Positions 36,007 through 44,905 of a stretch of 64,000 nucleotides of DNA are shown one piece after another. The first letter of the stretch is position 1; every line of letters begins with the position of its first letter. The stretch comes from Planctomycetota bacterium (GTDB lineage: Bacteria > Planctomycetota > Phycisphaerae > SM23-33). The notes under the pieces are model-generated. The model saw only the letters and a program-made list of their open reading frames with translations, was not told where the DNA came from and made no database searches. The translations under genes and the position numbers were made by a program. Location of the stretch: assembly GCA_022705325.1 (NCBI GenBank), contig JAKJER010000012.1, positions 1 to 64,000 of the forward strand. Reading direction: 5' to 3'.

Positions 36007-36846
36007 ATGAAGCGGACGATGACAATCCGAACACTGGCGACAGCGTTGGGCGTCCTGGCGGCTGCCGGCGTGCTGCAAGCCCAGGCCAACAAGCAGCCAA
36101 CCACCAAGCCCGCCTCCAACCTGGATTTCTGGCTCAACCGGGCCAAGACGGCCGACTCGTCCAAGCAGGTCAACCCCATGGAGCAGGGGAAGAACCCCTT
36201 CGCGGCGGCCCAATTCCCCTTCCAGCGGGAGGACGCCCTGCCGGGCGTGGTGGAACTGAGCGACGGACGCGTCGTGGCGGGCGGGGTCTACACCACGCGA
36301 GAGAAGCCGTGGGAGATCTGGATCGAGGCTGAGAAACGCTGGCGCCAGATCCCCTTCCTCAACTGCCTGTCCATCAATGCCGTCGTCCTCGAGGAGAAGA
36401 TGGAGCAGCGGTGGCGATGGAAGGAAATGGGCGTGCCGGAGAAGGTGTTCACCGGCAAGGAGTACCCGTTCCGCATCTTCGAGTGGAAGCTGCACCTGAT
36501 CGACGACAGCTACCTCCAGGGCACGGTCAAGGGCCAGCCCGTGTACGTTGAAACGGTGGCCGGCAAGACGTTCGGCCCGCTGGTACTCCACGAGCGGTTC
36601 AGCGGCCCGGACGGCATGAGCCTGAAGGAAGCCGTCTACGTCAAGCGAGTGATCGTGTCCAGGCGGCTGTTCGACCAGTTCAAGGACGCTTCGCTGGACG
36701 CCCAGCCGACCGTGTCCTCCAAGCGGACCGGCACCGAAGCGCAGGCGCCGTCGGACGACGGCGAGGCCAAGGACGCCCAGCCCAAGAACGTGCCCAAGCC
36801 GGTCACGCCCAAGATCAAGGTGGTCGAGCCTCCCGTGTTCAAATAG
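36007..36846 (+). CDS. Exported protein of unknown function
   Basis: A 279-residue protein. The ATG at 36007 starts a signal peptide (MKRTMTIRTLATALGVLAAAGVLQAQA, cleavage after about residue 25). The mature part has a Thr/Lys/Pro-rich start, then a compact beta-rich region (LPGVVELSDGRVVAGGVYTTREKPWEIWIEAEKRWRQIP; FRIFEWKLHLIDDSYLQGTVKGQPVYVE), and a charged C-terminal tail rich in Lys, Pro and Glu. The start LSDGRVVAGGVYTTREKP resembles small beta-barrel modules of planctomycete secreted proteins. No catalytic motif is visible. It is divergent from the phosphodiesterase-like gene and 305 bp from topA. Confidence 0.7.
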   Translation: MKRTMTIRTLATALGVLAAAGVLQAQANKQPTTKPASNLDFWLNRAKTADSSKQVNPMEQGKNPFAAAQFPFQREDALPGVVELSDGRVVAGGVYTTREKPWEIWIEAEKRWRQIPFLNCLSINAVVLEEKMEQRWRWKEMGVPEKVFTGKEYPFRIFEWKLHLIDDSYLQGTVKGQPVYVETVAGKTFGPLVLHERFSGPDGMSLKEAVYVKRVIVSRRLFDQFKDASLDAQPTVSSKRTGTEAQAPSDDGEAKDAQPKNVPKPVTPKIKVVEPPVFK

Positions 36847-37151
36847 CGGTCCCTGCCGCCCTCACGGGGCTGCCCGTCGCCCTCCCACGTCCGGGAACCG
36901 CCCGCCGCCCCCGCTCCCCGCGGCGGGCCGGGCGCAGAATTCTTGCTCATACGTTCCCCGCACGATAGCCGATGCAAGTTGCACGTCAAGACAACCCGCC
37001 CCCCAGTTGCGGGAAAGGCCGCTCCGGTGGGCCCACGGACGGGAAATTATCGGCATACACTTGACAACGTGCCGCCGGCGACAAATGATGTTCCGCCAAG
37101 ACCCGCTCCTTCGCCTGGTCGTCAGTGCGGAGGCTGGCGAGGAAGTTCGTT
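36847..37151. other. 305-bp gap upstream of topA
   Basis: The first part is very GC-rich without a recognisable gene. The last 90 bp are less GC-rich and hold the topA promoter candidate. No structured RNA was recognised. Confidence 0.5.
37061..37089 (+). promoter_or_regulatory. topA promoter candidate
   Basis: A perfect TTGACA (37061-37066) and AATGAT (37084-37089) are 17 bp apart, giving a leader of about 56 nt before the topA ATG. It is the best consensus -35 seen in the window. Confidence 0.55.
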
Positions 37152-39773
37152 ATGGCCAAGACAACCAAGAAGTCGACCCCGAGTCGTCGCGCCAAGCCCG
37201 CCGCGGGTGATGCCGGCGACGCGCCGGCCCCGGGCGGCGGCAAGAAGCTGGTGGTGGTGGAATCGCCCGCCAAGGCGAAGACCATCAACCGCTACCTGGG
37301 GCGGGACTATGTCGTCAAGGCGTCCATGGGCCACGTCCGGGACCTGCCCGCCAAGGCCATCGGGGTGGACCTGGATAACGACTTCCAGCCCACCTACGAG
37401 CCGCTCTCAGACCGCCGCAAGGTGCTAGCCGAGTTGAAGAAGGCGGCCAAGTCGGCCGCCGAGATCTTCCTGGCCACCGACCTGGATCGCGAGGGCGAAG
37501 CCATCGCCTGGCACCTGGCCGAGAGCCTGGGCGTTCCGCGCAGCCGCATGCGCCGCGTGATCTTCAACGAGATCACGGCCCCGGCCATCCGCCAGGCCTT
37601 CGCCCAGCCGCGCGACATCGACATGAACAAGGTCAACGCGCAGCAGGCCAGGCGAATCCTCGACCGGATCGTCGGCTACCAGCTCTCCCCCCTGCTGTGG
37701 CGCAAGGTCGCGCGGGGTCTGTCGGCCGGGCGGGTCCAGTCCGTCGCCGTCCGCCTCATCGTGGACCGCGAACGGGAGATCGAGGCCTTCATGCCCGAGG
37801 AGTACTGGCGGATCGGGGCGATCTTCACGCCCGATCTGGCCCGGGCGGGCGAGATCGCGGTCCAGTGGGAGCAGTTCCTGGCCCGGCAGGACCCCAGCGG
37901 CAACGGCCCGACCCGCGACGCCCAACAGCAGTTCCTGGCCGACCGGGCCGCCCTGCGGGCGGAGTTGGCCAGTTGGGACGGCAAGCGGTTCGAGTGCGAC
38001 AATGACCAGATGGCCCTGGAGGTGATCCAGGCCCTGGGCATCACCGTGCGGGACGTCCGCCGCGGCGAGGACGCCAAGGCCAAGGGGCCCGCCCGCAGCC
38101 TGGTGGCGGTTTCGACCGCTGTGGGCGAGTCGGCCGTCAGTTTCCGCGTGGCGGCCCTGCGCCAGCGGGACAGCCGCTCACGTCCGCCCGCGCCGTTCAC
38201 GACGGCGGCCCTGCAACAGGCGGCCTCCGTACAGCTTCGTTTCGCCGCTTCACGGACCATGCGTGTCGCCCAGCAGCTCTACGAGGGCGTCGAGATCCCC
38301 GGCGAGGGCGGCGTGGGCCTGATCACCTACATGCGAACCGACAGCACCCACCTCTCGCAAGAGGCCCTCTCGCAGGTCCGGGAGTTGATCGGCCGGGAGT
38401 TCGGCCCGAAGTACGTCCCGGAGAAGCCCAACTTCTTCGCCGCGGGCGAGCGGGCCCAGGAAGCCCACGAGGCCATCCGCCCCACCGACGCCAACCGGCG
38501 TCCCGAGGACGTCCGCGACGCCCTCAGCGACGAGCAGTTCCGCCTGTACCAGCTCATCTGGTCGCGATTCGTCGCCTGCCAGATGCCGCCGGCCGTCTGG
38601 AAGGTCACCGAGGCGGACATCACCGCCGACACGCCGGCGGGCAAGCAGGCGGTGTTCAAGGCCATCGGGCGCCATCTCCAGTTCGACGGCTTCTTCCGGG
38701 TCGCCGGCGTGCCCCGCGGCGGCGAGCCGATCCTGCCGCCGCTGAACGAAGGCCAGCCCATGGCGCCGGTCGAGGTCGCGCCCACCCAGCACTTCACCCA
38801 GCCCCCGCCCCGCTACACCGAGGCCTCGCTGGTCAAGGCGCTGGAGGCCGACGGCATCGGCCGGCCCTCCACCTACGCCAGCATCATCCAGACCATCCAG
38901 GACCGCCAGTACGTCGAGCTACAGGACCGCTCCTTCCGCCCGACCGACCTGGGCGCGGTGGTGACCGACAAGCTGGTCAAGCACTTCCCCACGCTTTTCG
39001 ACGTGCGGTTCACCGCCCGGATGGAGGACCGCCTCGACCGCGTGGAGGAGGCCGACGCCGACTGGGTGGCCGTCCTGCGGGATTTCTACGACCCCTTCCA
39101 CAAGGACCTGGAGCGGGCCATGGAGGAGATGGTCCACGCCAAGGCCGAAAGCCAGCCCAGCGAGTACACCTGCGACACGTGCGGGCGGCCCATGGTCTAC
39201 CGCTTCTCCAAGGGCGGGCGATACCTCGCCTGCTCGGGCTACCCCGAGTGCAAGCAGACCAACCCCATCGACGAGGAAGGGCGCAAGGTCGAGCGGAAGG
39301 AAGTGGACGTGCCCTGCCCGACGTGCGGAAAGCCCATGGTGCTCCGCCGCAGCCGCTGGGGCCCGTTCCTGGGCTGCAGCGACTATCCCGAGTGCAAGAC
39401 CACCCTTCGCTGCGACAGCCAGGGGGTGCCCCTGAAGGTGGTCAAGCCCGAGGACGTTCACGAGACCTGCCCCGACTGCGGGGCGCCCATGAACGTGCGA
39501 TTCAAGTTCCGCCGCGCTTTCCTCGGCTGCAGCCGCTACCCGCAGTGCAAGACGACCGCGGGGGTGCCCGAGGGCATCGAGATCGAGCCGCCCCCGCGCG
39601 TGGAGCCCAAGCAAGCGGGCGTCAACTGCCCCAAGTGCGGCAAACCCATGCTCATCCGCATCGGCAAGCGAGGGGAGTTCATTGCCTGCTCCGGCTTCCC
39701 CAAGTGCCGCAACGCCATGAACCTCGACAAGCTCGATGACCTCAGGAAGCAACAGGCCGACAAGGCGAAATAG
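37152..39773 (+). CDS. topA: DNA topoisomerase I (type IA) with four C-terminal zinc ribbons
   Basis: An 873-residue protein that relaxes negative supercoils. GAGGAAG precedes the ATG. The Toprim domain starts KKLVVVESPAKAKTINRYLG (Glu37 catalytic) and has TDLDREGEAIAWHL. The active-site tyrosine is in GLITYMRTDSTHLS (about 400). Four topoisomerase zinc ribbons follow (about 665-860): CDTCGRPM...CSGYPECK, CPTCGKPM...CSDYPECK, CPDCGAPM...CSRYPQCK and CPKCGKPM...CSGFPKCR. A low-complexity basic N-terminus (residues 3-30) precedes the Toprim. All catalytic motifs are intact. Confidence 0.96.
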   Translation: MAKTTKKSTPSRRAKPAAGDAGDAPAPGGGKKLVVVESPAKAKTINRYLGRDYVVKASMGHVRDLPAKAIGVDLDNDFQPTYEPLSDRRKVLAELKKAAKSAAEIFLATDLDREGEAIAWHLAESLGVPRSRMRRVIFNEITAPAIRQAFAQPRDIDMNKVNAQQARRILDRIVGYQLSPLLWRKVARGLSAGRVQSVAVRLIVDREREIEAFMPEEYWRIGAIFTPDLARAGEIAVQWEQFLARQDPSGNGPTRDAQQQFLADRAALRAELASWDGKRFECDNDQMALEVIQALGITVRDVRRGEDAKAKGPARSLVAVSTAVGESAVSFRVAALRQRDSRSRPPAPFTTAALQQAASVQLRFAASRTMRVAQQLYEGVEIPGEGGVGLITYMRTDSTHLSQEALSQVRELIGREFGPKYVPEKPNFFAAGERAQEAHEAIRPTDANRRPEDVRDALSDEQFRLYQLIWSRFVACQMPPAVWKVTEADITADTPAGKQAVFKAIGRHLQFDGFFRVAGVPRGGEPILPPLNEGQPMAPVEVAPTQHFTQPPPRYTEASLVKALEADGIGRPSTYASIIQTIQDRQYVELQDRSFRPTDLGAVVTDKLVKHFPTLFDVRFTARMEDRLDRVEEADADWVAVLRDFYDPFHKDLERAMEEMVHAKAESQPSEYTCDTCGRPMVYRFSKGGRYLACSGYPECKQTNPIDEEGRKVERKEVDVPCPTCGKPMVLRRSRWGPFLGCSDYPECKTTLRCDSQGVPLKVVKPEDVHETCPDCGAPMNVRFKFRRAFLGCSRYPQCKTTAGVPEGIEIEPPPRVEPKQAGVNCPKCGKPMLIRIGKRGEFIACSGFPKCRNAMNLDKLDDLRKQQADKAK

Positions 39774-39800
39774 CTGTTGGTTGTTGGTTGTTGGTTGTTA
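39774..39800. repeat. GGTTGTT word patch after topA
   Basis: The word TTGGTTG is repeated four times directly after the topA stop codon. A related GGTTGTCGGTTGTC patch is found at 54041-54064. Confidence 0.6.
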
Positions 39801-39865
39801 GCAGGGCATGCGCCGCTATCAGCACGCCCAACCAACAGAAGACAACGAAGACCAAACACCCGCCC

Positions 39866-41149
39866 CTACTTGATCAGCCTGGCCGAGACGATGTCCACGT
39901 GGTCGGCTACGTCGAGCTTGTCCGGCCCGAATTCGACCCGAAGCGTGACCCGTTTGGCGCCGGCGATGTCCAGCGAGAGCGAGCGGGCCTTGTCTTTGCC
40001 GGTCAGGCGGACGGGCTCGCCCAGGGGCTTGTCGTCGGCCAGCACCGTCAGCACCGCGTCGCCGTTGGGGCGGACGGCGTCGTCGATGCCGGCCAGGAAG
40101 ACCAGCTTGCTGTAGGCCCCGCCCAGGTCGTAGGTGAGTTCGCAGAAGCTGTGCAGGCCCAGGCCGGTGGCGTAGGCCTTGCCGTCCAGGCTGAGGGGCT
40201 TGCCCCCGGCGGAGCGGTTGAGGCGGTGCGGGAATCCCGCGTCCAGCAGCCCGTGGTGGCGGGCGGCGGCGGGCGCGAAGTCCAGCAGGCTGGCGATCTT
40301 GTCGGAGACCAGGCGGATGCGGGCCAGGGCTGGGCGAGCCACCCGAACCGCCCCGGCCAGCGGCGAGTGGATGGTGAATTGTCCGCCGGCCAGTTCGATC
40401 TTCGTCATCGCCAGTTCCGACCCGTCCACGCCCGCGACCCTGCCGATGACCTTGTCCGGCCGCCTGGTCCCGGCCAGCACCACGCCCATTACCTTCTTGC
40501 GCGCGATCCGCTGGTCCTGGCCCTTCCAATCCAGGGTCACGAACTGCTCGTCCATGGCCTTGAGGACGCCCTCGACGGGCATGGCCTGCTCGATCTGCTC
40601 GCCGACCAGGAACAGGTCGGCGGCCTCGTCGGCGGTCTTGATCTCGGTGAGCTTGCGCCGCACGTCGGCGGGCGTGCGACCGGGCGGGGGCATGAGCAGC
40701 ATGGATACCCCCGCCAGCGGCGCGACCAGCCGGCCCAGGCTGACGCTGGTCATCTCGACCTTTCCCCCGGCCATGGCCAGGCGGGAGACCAGGACCGGCT
40801 CCTGCCCAGCCGTCAGGACCACCAGCTTGCCGTCCTGGTCGAGCGGGCTGGGCATGGGCGCCGACGACAGCGTCAGTTCCGAGACCCCGCTCAGCGGCAG
40901 GTCGCGCTTGCCCTGGGCCGTGACCAGCACGACGGTCTCGCCGGTCACCGCCTCCAGCTTGCCCTGGAGGGTCTGGGCGTCGTTGAGTTCGACGCGGACC
41001 TGGTCGCTCGGGGGGGGCGGAGGCTTCGTGTCCTCACCCGGGGCGGTCAACGCCGCCGCCAGGAGCGTGCCAGCCAGGACCCCCAAGCCCACGGAAAGCC
41101 TGCCCTTGGGGCCAGGTCCGATGGCTTTCTTGTTTGGTGTCTTGGTCAT
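39866..41149 (-). CDS. Exported NPCBM-domain protein
   Basis: A 427-residue protein starting at the ATG 41149, with a signal peptide (about 14-37, SVGLGVLAGTLLAAALTAPG) followed by six prolines. A beta-rich central part contains repeats of LNDAQTLQGKLEAVTGETVVL-like units (about 55-265). The C-terminal NPCBM module (about 310-425) has GGKPLSLDGKAYATGLGLHSFCELTYDLGGAYSKLVFLAGIDD and ends DVADHVDIVSARLIK. NPCBM modules bind carbohydrate, so this may be a cell-surface glycan-binding protein. It closes the long minus-strand array. Confidence 0.8.
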   Translation of the reverse strand: MTKTPNKKAIGPGPKGRLSVGLGVLAGTLLAAALTAPGEDTKPPPPPSDQVRVELNDAQTLQGKLEAVTGETVVLVTAQGKRDLPLSGVSELTLSSAPMPSPLDQDGKLVVLTAGQEPVLVSRLAMAGGKVEMTSVSLGRLVAPLAGVSMLLMPPPGRTPADVRRKLTEIKTADEAADLFLVGEQIEQAMPVEGVLKAMDEQFVTLDWKGQDQRIARKKVMGVVLAGTRRPDKVIGRVAGVDGSELAMTKIELAGGQFTIHSPLAGAVRVARPALARIRLVSDKIASLLDFAPAAARHHGLLDAGFPHRLNRSAGGKPLSLDGKAYATGLGLHSFCELTYDLGGAYSKLVFLAGIDDAVRPNGDAVLTVLADDKPLGEPVRLTGKDKARSLSLDIAGAKRVTLRVEFGPDKLDVADHVDIVSARLIK

Positions 41150-41203
41150 TGATTGATCACCTGCCTGCCGGCAGGCAGGTTGGCCATTGTTCATTGGTCA
41201 TTT
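41144..41203. repeat. CATTG-word patch with a second copy of the 22-bp palindrome
   Basis: Words TCATTGATTG and CATTGTTCATTGGTCATT flank a perfect 22-bp palindrome (41159-41180, core CCTGCCTGCCGGCAGGCAGG) that is identical to the one at 33556-33577. The patch overlaps the start codon of the NPCBM gene and fills the gap to the upstream gene. Confidence 0.7.
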
Positions 41204-41213
41204 CGGCGCGGGC

Positions 41214-42512
41214 CTACCGGACGCCTTCTTTGCTCAGGCGCGAGTGGTAGTCGCGGATGATGCCCTTGTGCCGCTCGGTGAGCACCTTCTTGACGCTCTG
41301 CATGATCTGCTCGCGCTGGCGCGGGGGCAGAGTCGACCAGTCGCCGCTCTCGCCGGAGTTGTGCGTCTGGCTGAGCTTGTTGGGTCGCTGGACCGCACCG
41401 GGCACCAGCCGGCTGTCCTGCATCGGGCTGGTCGGCTGATCCCCTCCCTGGCTGCCCTGGGCCTGCTGCTGGCCCTGGCCTTGACCCTGGCCCTCGCCTT
41501 CCTGCTCGCCCTCTCGCTCGCCTCGCTGGCGCTTCTTGCTCTGGCCCCCGCCGCCGCCCTGGCGGTCCTCGGCGGTCTTGATGAGGTCATCCAGCAGCGC
41601 GATGATCTGCTGCTCGGTCTCCTGGGTCTTCTTGCCGCTGTCGGACTTGGCCAGGCGCCCCTGCACCTGCCCCATCTCCCCGGCCAGGTGGGCCAGCGGG
41701 TCCTTGTAGATGGCGATGTAGTCGTCGATCTTCTTGGTGATCGACTCGCCCTGCTCCTTGTCCAGCGTGAGGGCGTAGTTCTTGATGCAGTACACGTACA
41801 TCTCCATCGCGTACTGGAAGCGGTGGAGCTTCTCGTAGGCCTTGGCGGCCGACAGCGACGCCGAGGCGGCGAAGCTCATCCGGTCCGGCATGTTCACCAT
41901 CAGGTCGCTGTAGACCTCGACGGCGTCCTCGAGCTTGCCCGCCGCCGCGAGGGCCTCGGCGTAGAGGTAGTGCTGGGCGGCGCTGAGGTAGGTCGTGCGC
42001 TGGGCGTCCAGCAGTTCCTTGGCCGCCTCGGCCGCCGGCTCGAACTTGCCCTCGGTGAACAGCTTGTAGGGCTTGGCAAAAACCGGGTCCACGATCGCCA
42101 GGGCCTCCAGGATCCGCTGGATGTTGTCCTTCTGGGTGTCCTTGGGCTTGTCGTTGATCCGCTTGATGGCGGCTTCAATCTCCTTCTGGCGGTCCCAGTA
42201 GGCCAGGTTGTCGCGGATCTCGGCGGCCACGAGCTGTCGCTCGGTCTTGAGCTGGCTGGTCACGGCGGACTTGACCAGTTCCTCGATCTGCTCGGGGGTC
42301 ATGCTCTGGAGCATGCGGTCGATCTCGTCGGCGGACAGTTCCCGGGGCTGGGGCAGGCCCGGCGTGCCGAGCGGCTGGGCGGGTCTGGTGGTCGGCGCAT
42401 TGGCGGGCGCCGTGCTGTCGGGCAGGACCGGGTCGGCCAGGTCCTGGCTCCAGGCGGCTGCGCACGCCAATAGAACCGCCGCCGCTACGATCGCAGGTTT
42501 CATCGCGTTCAT
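41214..42512 (-). CDS. Exported helical-repeat protein with a low-complexity linker
   Basis: A 432-residue protein with a signal peptide (MKPAIVAAAVLLACAAAWSQ). Residues about 110-270 are TPR-like helical pairs (KFEPAAEAAKELLDAQRTTYLSAAQHYLYAEALAAAGKLEDAVEVYSDLM). A Gly/Gln/Glu-rich linker (about 315-350) follows, and the C-terminus (STLPPRQREQIMQSVKKVLTERHKGIIRDYHSRLSKEGVR) is a short basic helical motif found at the end of planctomycete proteins of this operon. Its ATG overlaps the upstream stop (TAATG), so it is translationally coupled to the coiled-coil gene. The function is unknown; a scaffold role with MoxR/vWA proteins is likely. Confidence 0.75.
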   Translation of the reverse strand: MNAMKPAIVAAAVLLACAAAWSQDLADPVLPDSTAPANAPTTRPAQPLGTPGLPQPRELSADEIDRMLQSMTPEQIEELVKSAVTSQLKTERQLVAAEIRDNLAYWDRQKEIEAAIKRINDKPKDTQKDNIQRILEALAIVDPVFAKPYKLFTEGKFEPAAEAAKELLDAQRTTYLSAAQHYLYAEALAAAGKLEDAVEVYSDLMVNMPDRMSFAASASLSAAKAYEKLHRFQYAMEMYVYCIKNYALTLDKEQGESITKKIDDYIAIYKDPLAHLAGEMGQVQGRLAKSDSGKKTQETEQQIIALLDDLIKTAEDRQGGGGGQSKKRQRGEREGEQEGEGQGQGQGQQQAQGSQGGDQPTSPMQDSRLVPGAVQRPNKLSQTHNSGESGDWSTLPPRQREQIMQSVKKVLTERHKGIIRDYHSRLSKEGVR

Positions 42513-44752
42513 TACATGCCTCCCGGCCCGTGGTGCATGGACTGGGCCTTCATCTTCTCGGCCATTTCCCGGGTCATGTTCTTGACCTTGGCCTGGCGTT
42601 CGGAGAGTAGATCGTGGTCCCGACGGAGCTGCTGCAAGGCGCTCTCGGCGCCGGGTTTCTGCTCGTTGAGAATGAGGGTGCGGCTGAGGATCTGCTTCTG
42701 GAGCGAGCGGAGCATCTTGAGTTCGGCCACCGGAGGCACCAGGGGCTGGCGCCCGCCTCCGCCTCCGCCGCCGCCCCCGCCGCCGCCCTGCTGCTTGCGA
42801 CGGCGCGACTGCTCCTTGCGGAGCGCGTCCAGCATCTCGATCAGGTTGCGCTCCACGTCGGCCTGGACCGCCTGCGTCAGGTCGCCCGCCTTGCGGTCGC
42901 TCAGCAGCTTCTGCACGTTGACCAGGTCGGCTTCGACCTCCAGCAACACCGTCGGAAAGACCTGCGTGGAGCCTTCCTTCTTGAGCATCTCGGTGACCTT
43001 GCGGACGTCCTCGCCCAGTTTGCCCTCCCCGCGGGACAGCTCGGTGAGCTTGAGCTGCTCGGCCCGCTCGTAGGCGCCGTCTTTCCCGCCGGCCTTGCGG
43101 TAGACCTCCTTGGTGGAGGAGGAGATCTCCTGCTGAGCGGTCAGGATCTTCTGAAGCATCTGGTCGATCTTGACCAGCGACTCGGCCTGCATCGCCTGTC
43201 GCTCCTGGGCGATGGCCTCTTCGAGGTCCTTCCTGGCCTTCTCCAACTCCTCCAGGGCCTTCTGCTGGTCCTGGTTGGCCTGCGAGCTGTTGCCCTGGCT
43301 GAGCTGCGAACCGGCCTTCTTCATCGAGCCGGACGCATTCTGCATGGACTGCGGCGAGGCGTTGTTGCCGCTCTTGTCGGACTTCTTGACCTCGTCGGCC
43401 ACGTCCTTGGTCTGCCCGGCCAACTGGTCCTGTTCCTTGGACTGCTGCTGGGAGGGGTCCTTGGCCTTCTCCTCGACGCGGCGTTTCAACTCGGCCAGTT
43501 CGACCTTCTTATCCTCCAGCTCCTTCAGGGCCTTCTCCATGCTGGGCTGGGCCTGTTTGGGCTGCTGGCGGGTGAGATCCTTCTTGGCCTGGTCCATGTG
43601 GTCGGAAGCCTTGTCCAGGTTGGAGGCGTTGGTGGGCGTGCCTGACTCCTGCGCGGTCTTCTCGACAGCCTTGGCCAGTTCGCCGGTCTTCTGGGCCAGT
43701 TCGCCCTGTTTCTGGGCGAGCTTGCCCGAGGGCGTCTGGGAACCCGCCTGCGCCAGCGCCTGCGACAGGGCCTCGTGGGCGGCCTTCAGATCGGCCACCG
43801 CGTTCTCCTGCGCCTTGCCCGCCTCGCGGGGGTCGGTCTTGTCGAGGTGGCCGGAGGCCTTCTTCATCTCCTGGCCCGCCGAGGCGACCTTGTCCGCCGC
43901 CTTCTGCACGGCTTTCGAGTCGCCCTTGGCGTCATCCAGGGCCTTCTGGATCGCCTTGTCGCCGGCCGCCTGCTTCAGCGCGTCGTTGACCTTCTGGTTG
44001 TTCTGGCCGACTTCCTTCTGGGCGGTGGAGGCCAGGGGCAGCTTGGCGATGGGCGTCTTGGCGGTGATCTCGGTGAGCTTGGTCTGCTCCTCCAGCACGG
44101 CGGCCACCGCGTCGCGAAGCTCGGCGAGCTTTCGGACGGCGTCGTCGCCCTGGGGAGTCTTCCTGGCCTCGGCCAGCAGGGCCTTCTGCTCCTGGACGAT
44201 CGCCTCCAGGGCGGCGGAGTGGGCGGCCATCTCCTGGTTGAGGCGATCGGCGCTGTTCTTGACGTGGCTCTTGCGCTCGAGTTCCTTCTGCTTGGCGATG
44301 ATCTGGTTGAGTTCCTCCAGGGCCTTGGTCCACTTGTCCAGCATCTCCATGCGCTGGTTGATGTCCAGGGCGCCCTGGCGGAGGATCTTGAGCACTTCGG
44401 CCAGGGCGGCCTGGATGTTCTGCTCTTTGCGGGCAGCGAGCATCATCAGGCCCTTGCGGAGGTGCTTCTCGACCTGGTCCATCTCTTCTGCGATGAAGGA
44501 TCGCTGGGCCTGGTTGGCCGCCTCGCGGAGGACCTTGGCGGTTTCCGGCTCGGTCTTTTCCAGAAGGTCAGCCACTTCCATCAACTGGTTGGTCAGCTTG
44601 GTCAGCTCCTCCTTGGTGAAGCGGACCTGGGTGATCAGCCCGATGTTGGCCGACTCGTCGGCAGCCTTTTCCTCGACCGCCCACAGCGCGGAGGGCGACA
44701 GCCACGCGCTCAGGACCAGGGCATACAGCACGGCCTTGCCTATTCTCGTCAT
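42512..44752 (-). CDS. Exported long coiled-coil protein
   Basis: A 746-residue protein with GAGGTG ahead of the ATG at 44752 and a signal peptide (1-25, ALVLSAWLSPSALWA). Almost the whole mature protein is helical and rich in Ala, Lys, Glu and Gln, with heptad-like repeats from about 40 to 590. SGKLAQKQGELAQKTGELAK and KKAGSQLSQGNSSQANQDQQ are examples of the low-complexity repeats. A tract of 12 glycines lies near 673-684, followed by a C-terminal helical hairpin. Such a protein probably spans the periplasm or binds peptidoglycan or partner proteins. It shares an overlapping stop/start with the next gene. Confidence 0.78.
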   Translation of the reverse strand: MTRIGKAVLYALVLSAWLSPSALWAVEEKAADESANIGLITQVRFTKEELTKLTNQLMEVADLLEKTEPETAKVLREAANQAQRSFIAEEMDQVEKHLRKGLMMLAARKEQNIQAALAEVLKILRQGALDINQRMEMLDKWTKALEELNQIIAKQKELERKSHVKNSADRLNQEMAAHSAALEAIVQEQKALLAEARKTPQGDDAVRKLAELRDAVAAVLEEQTKLTEITAKTPIAKLPLASTAQKEVGQNNQKVNDALKQAAGDKAIQKALDDAKGDSKAVQKAADKVASAGQEMKKASGHLDKTDPREAGKAQENAVADLKAAHEALSQALAQAGSQTPSGKLAQKQGELAQKTGELAKAVEKTAQESGTPTNASNLDKASDHMDQAKKDLTRQQPKQAQPSMEKALKELEDKKVELAELKRRVEEKAKDPSQQQSKEQDQLAGQTKDVADEVKKSDKSGNNASPQSMQNASGSMKKAGSQLSQGNSSQANQDQQKALEELEKARKDLEEAIAQERQAMQAESLVKIDQMLQKILTAQQEISSSTKEVYRKAGGKDGAYERAEQLKLTELSRGEGKLGEDVRKVTEMLKKEGSTQVFPTVLLEVEADLVNVQKLLSDRKAGDLTQAVQADVERNLIEMLDALRKEQSRRRKQQGGGGGGGGGGGGRQPLVPPVAELKMLRSLQKQILSRTLILNEQKPGAESALQQLRRDHDLLSERQAKVKNMTREMAEKMKAQSMHHGPGGM

Positions 44753-44905
44753 GGTGCACCTCGGGGTTAGCCCAATGGGCCCAAGCCACCCACAACCCGA
44801 CCGGCAGAGCGTCGGACGTTCGATGCTCCGGTGGCGTGTGTGCCCGGCATGTTCAGGTCTCCAACTCGGTCGTATTAGACGCTCCAAGGAGGCGAAAGTG
44901 CCCGC

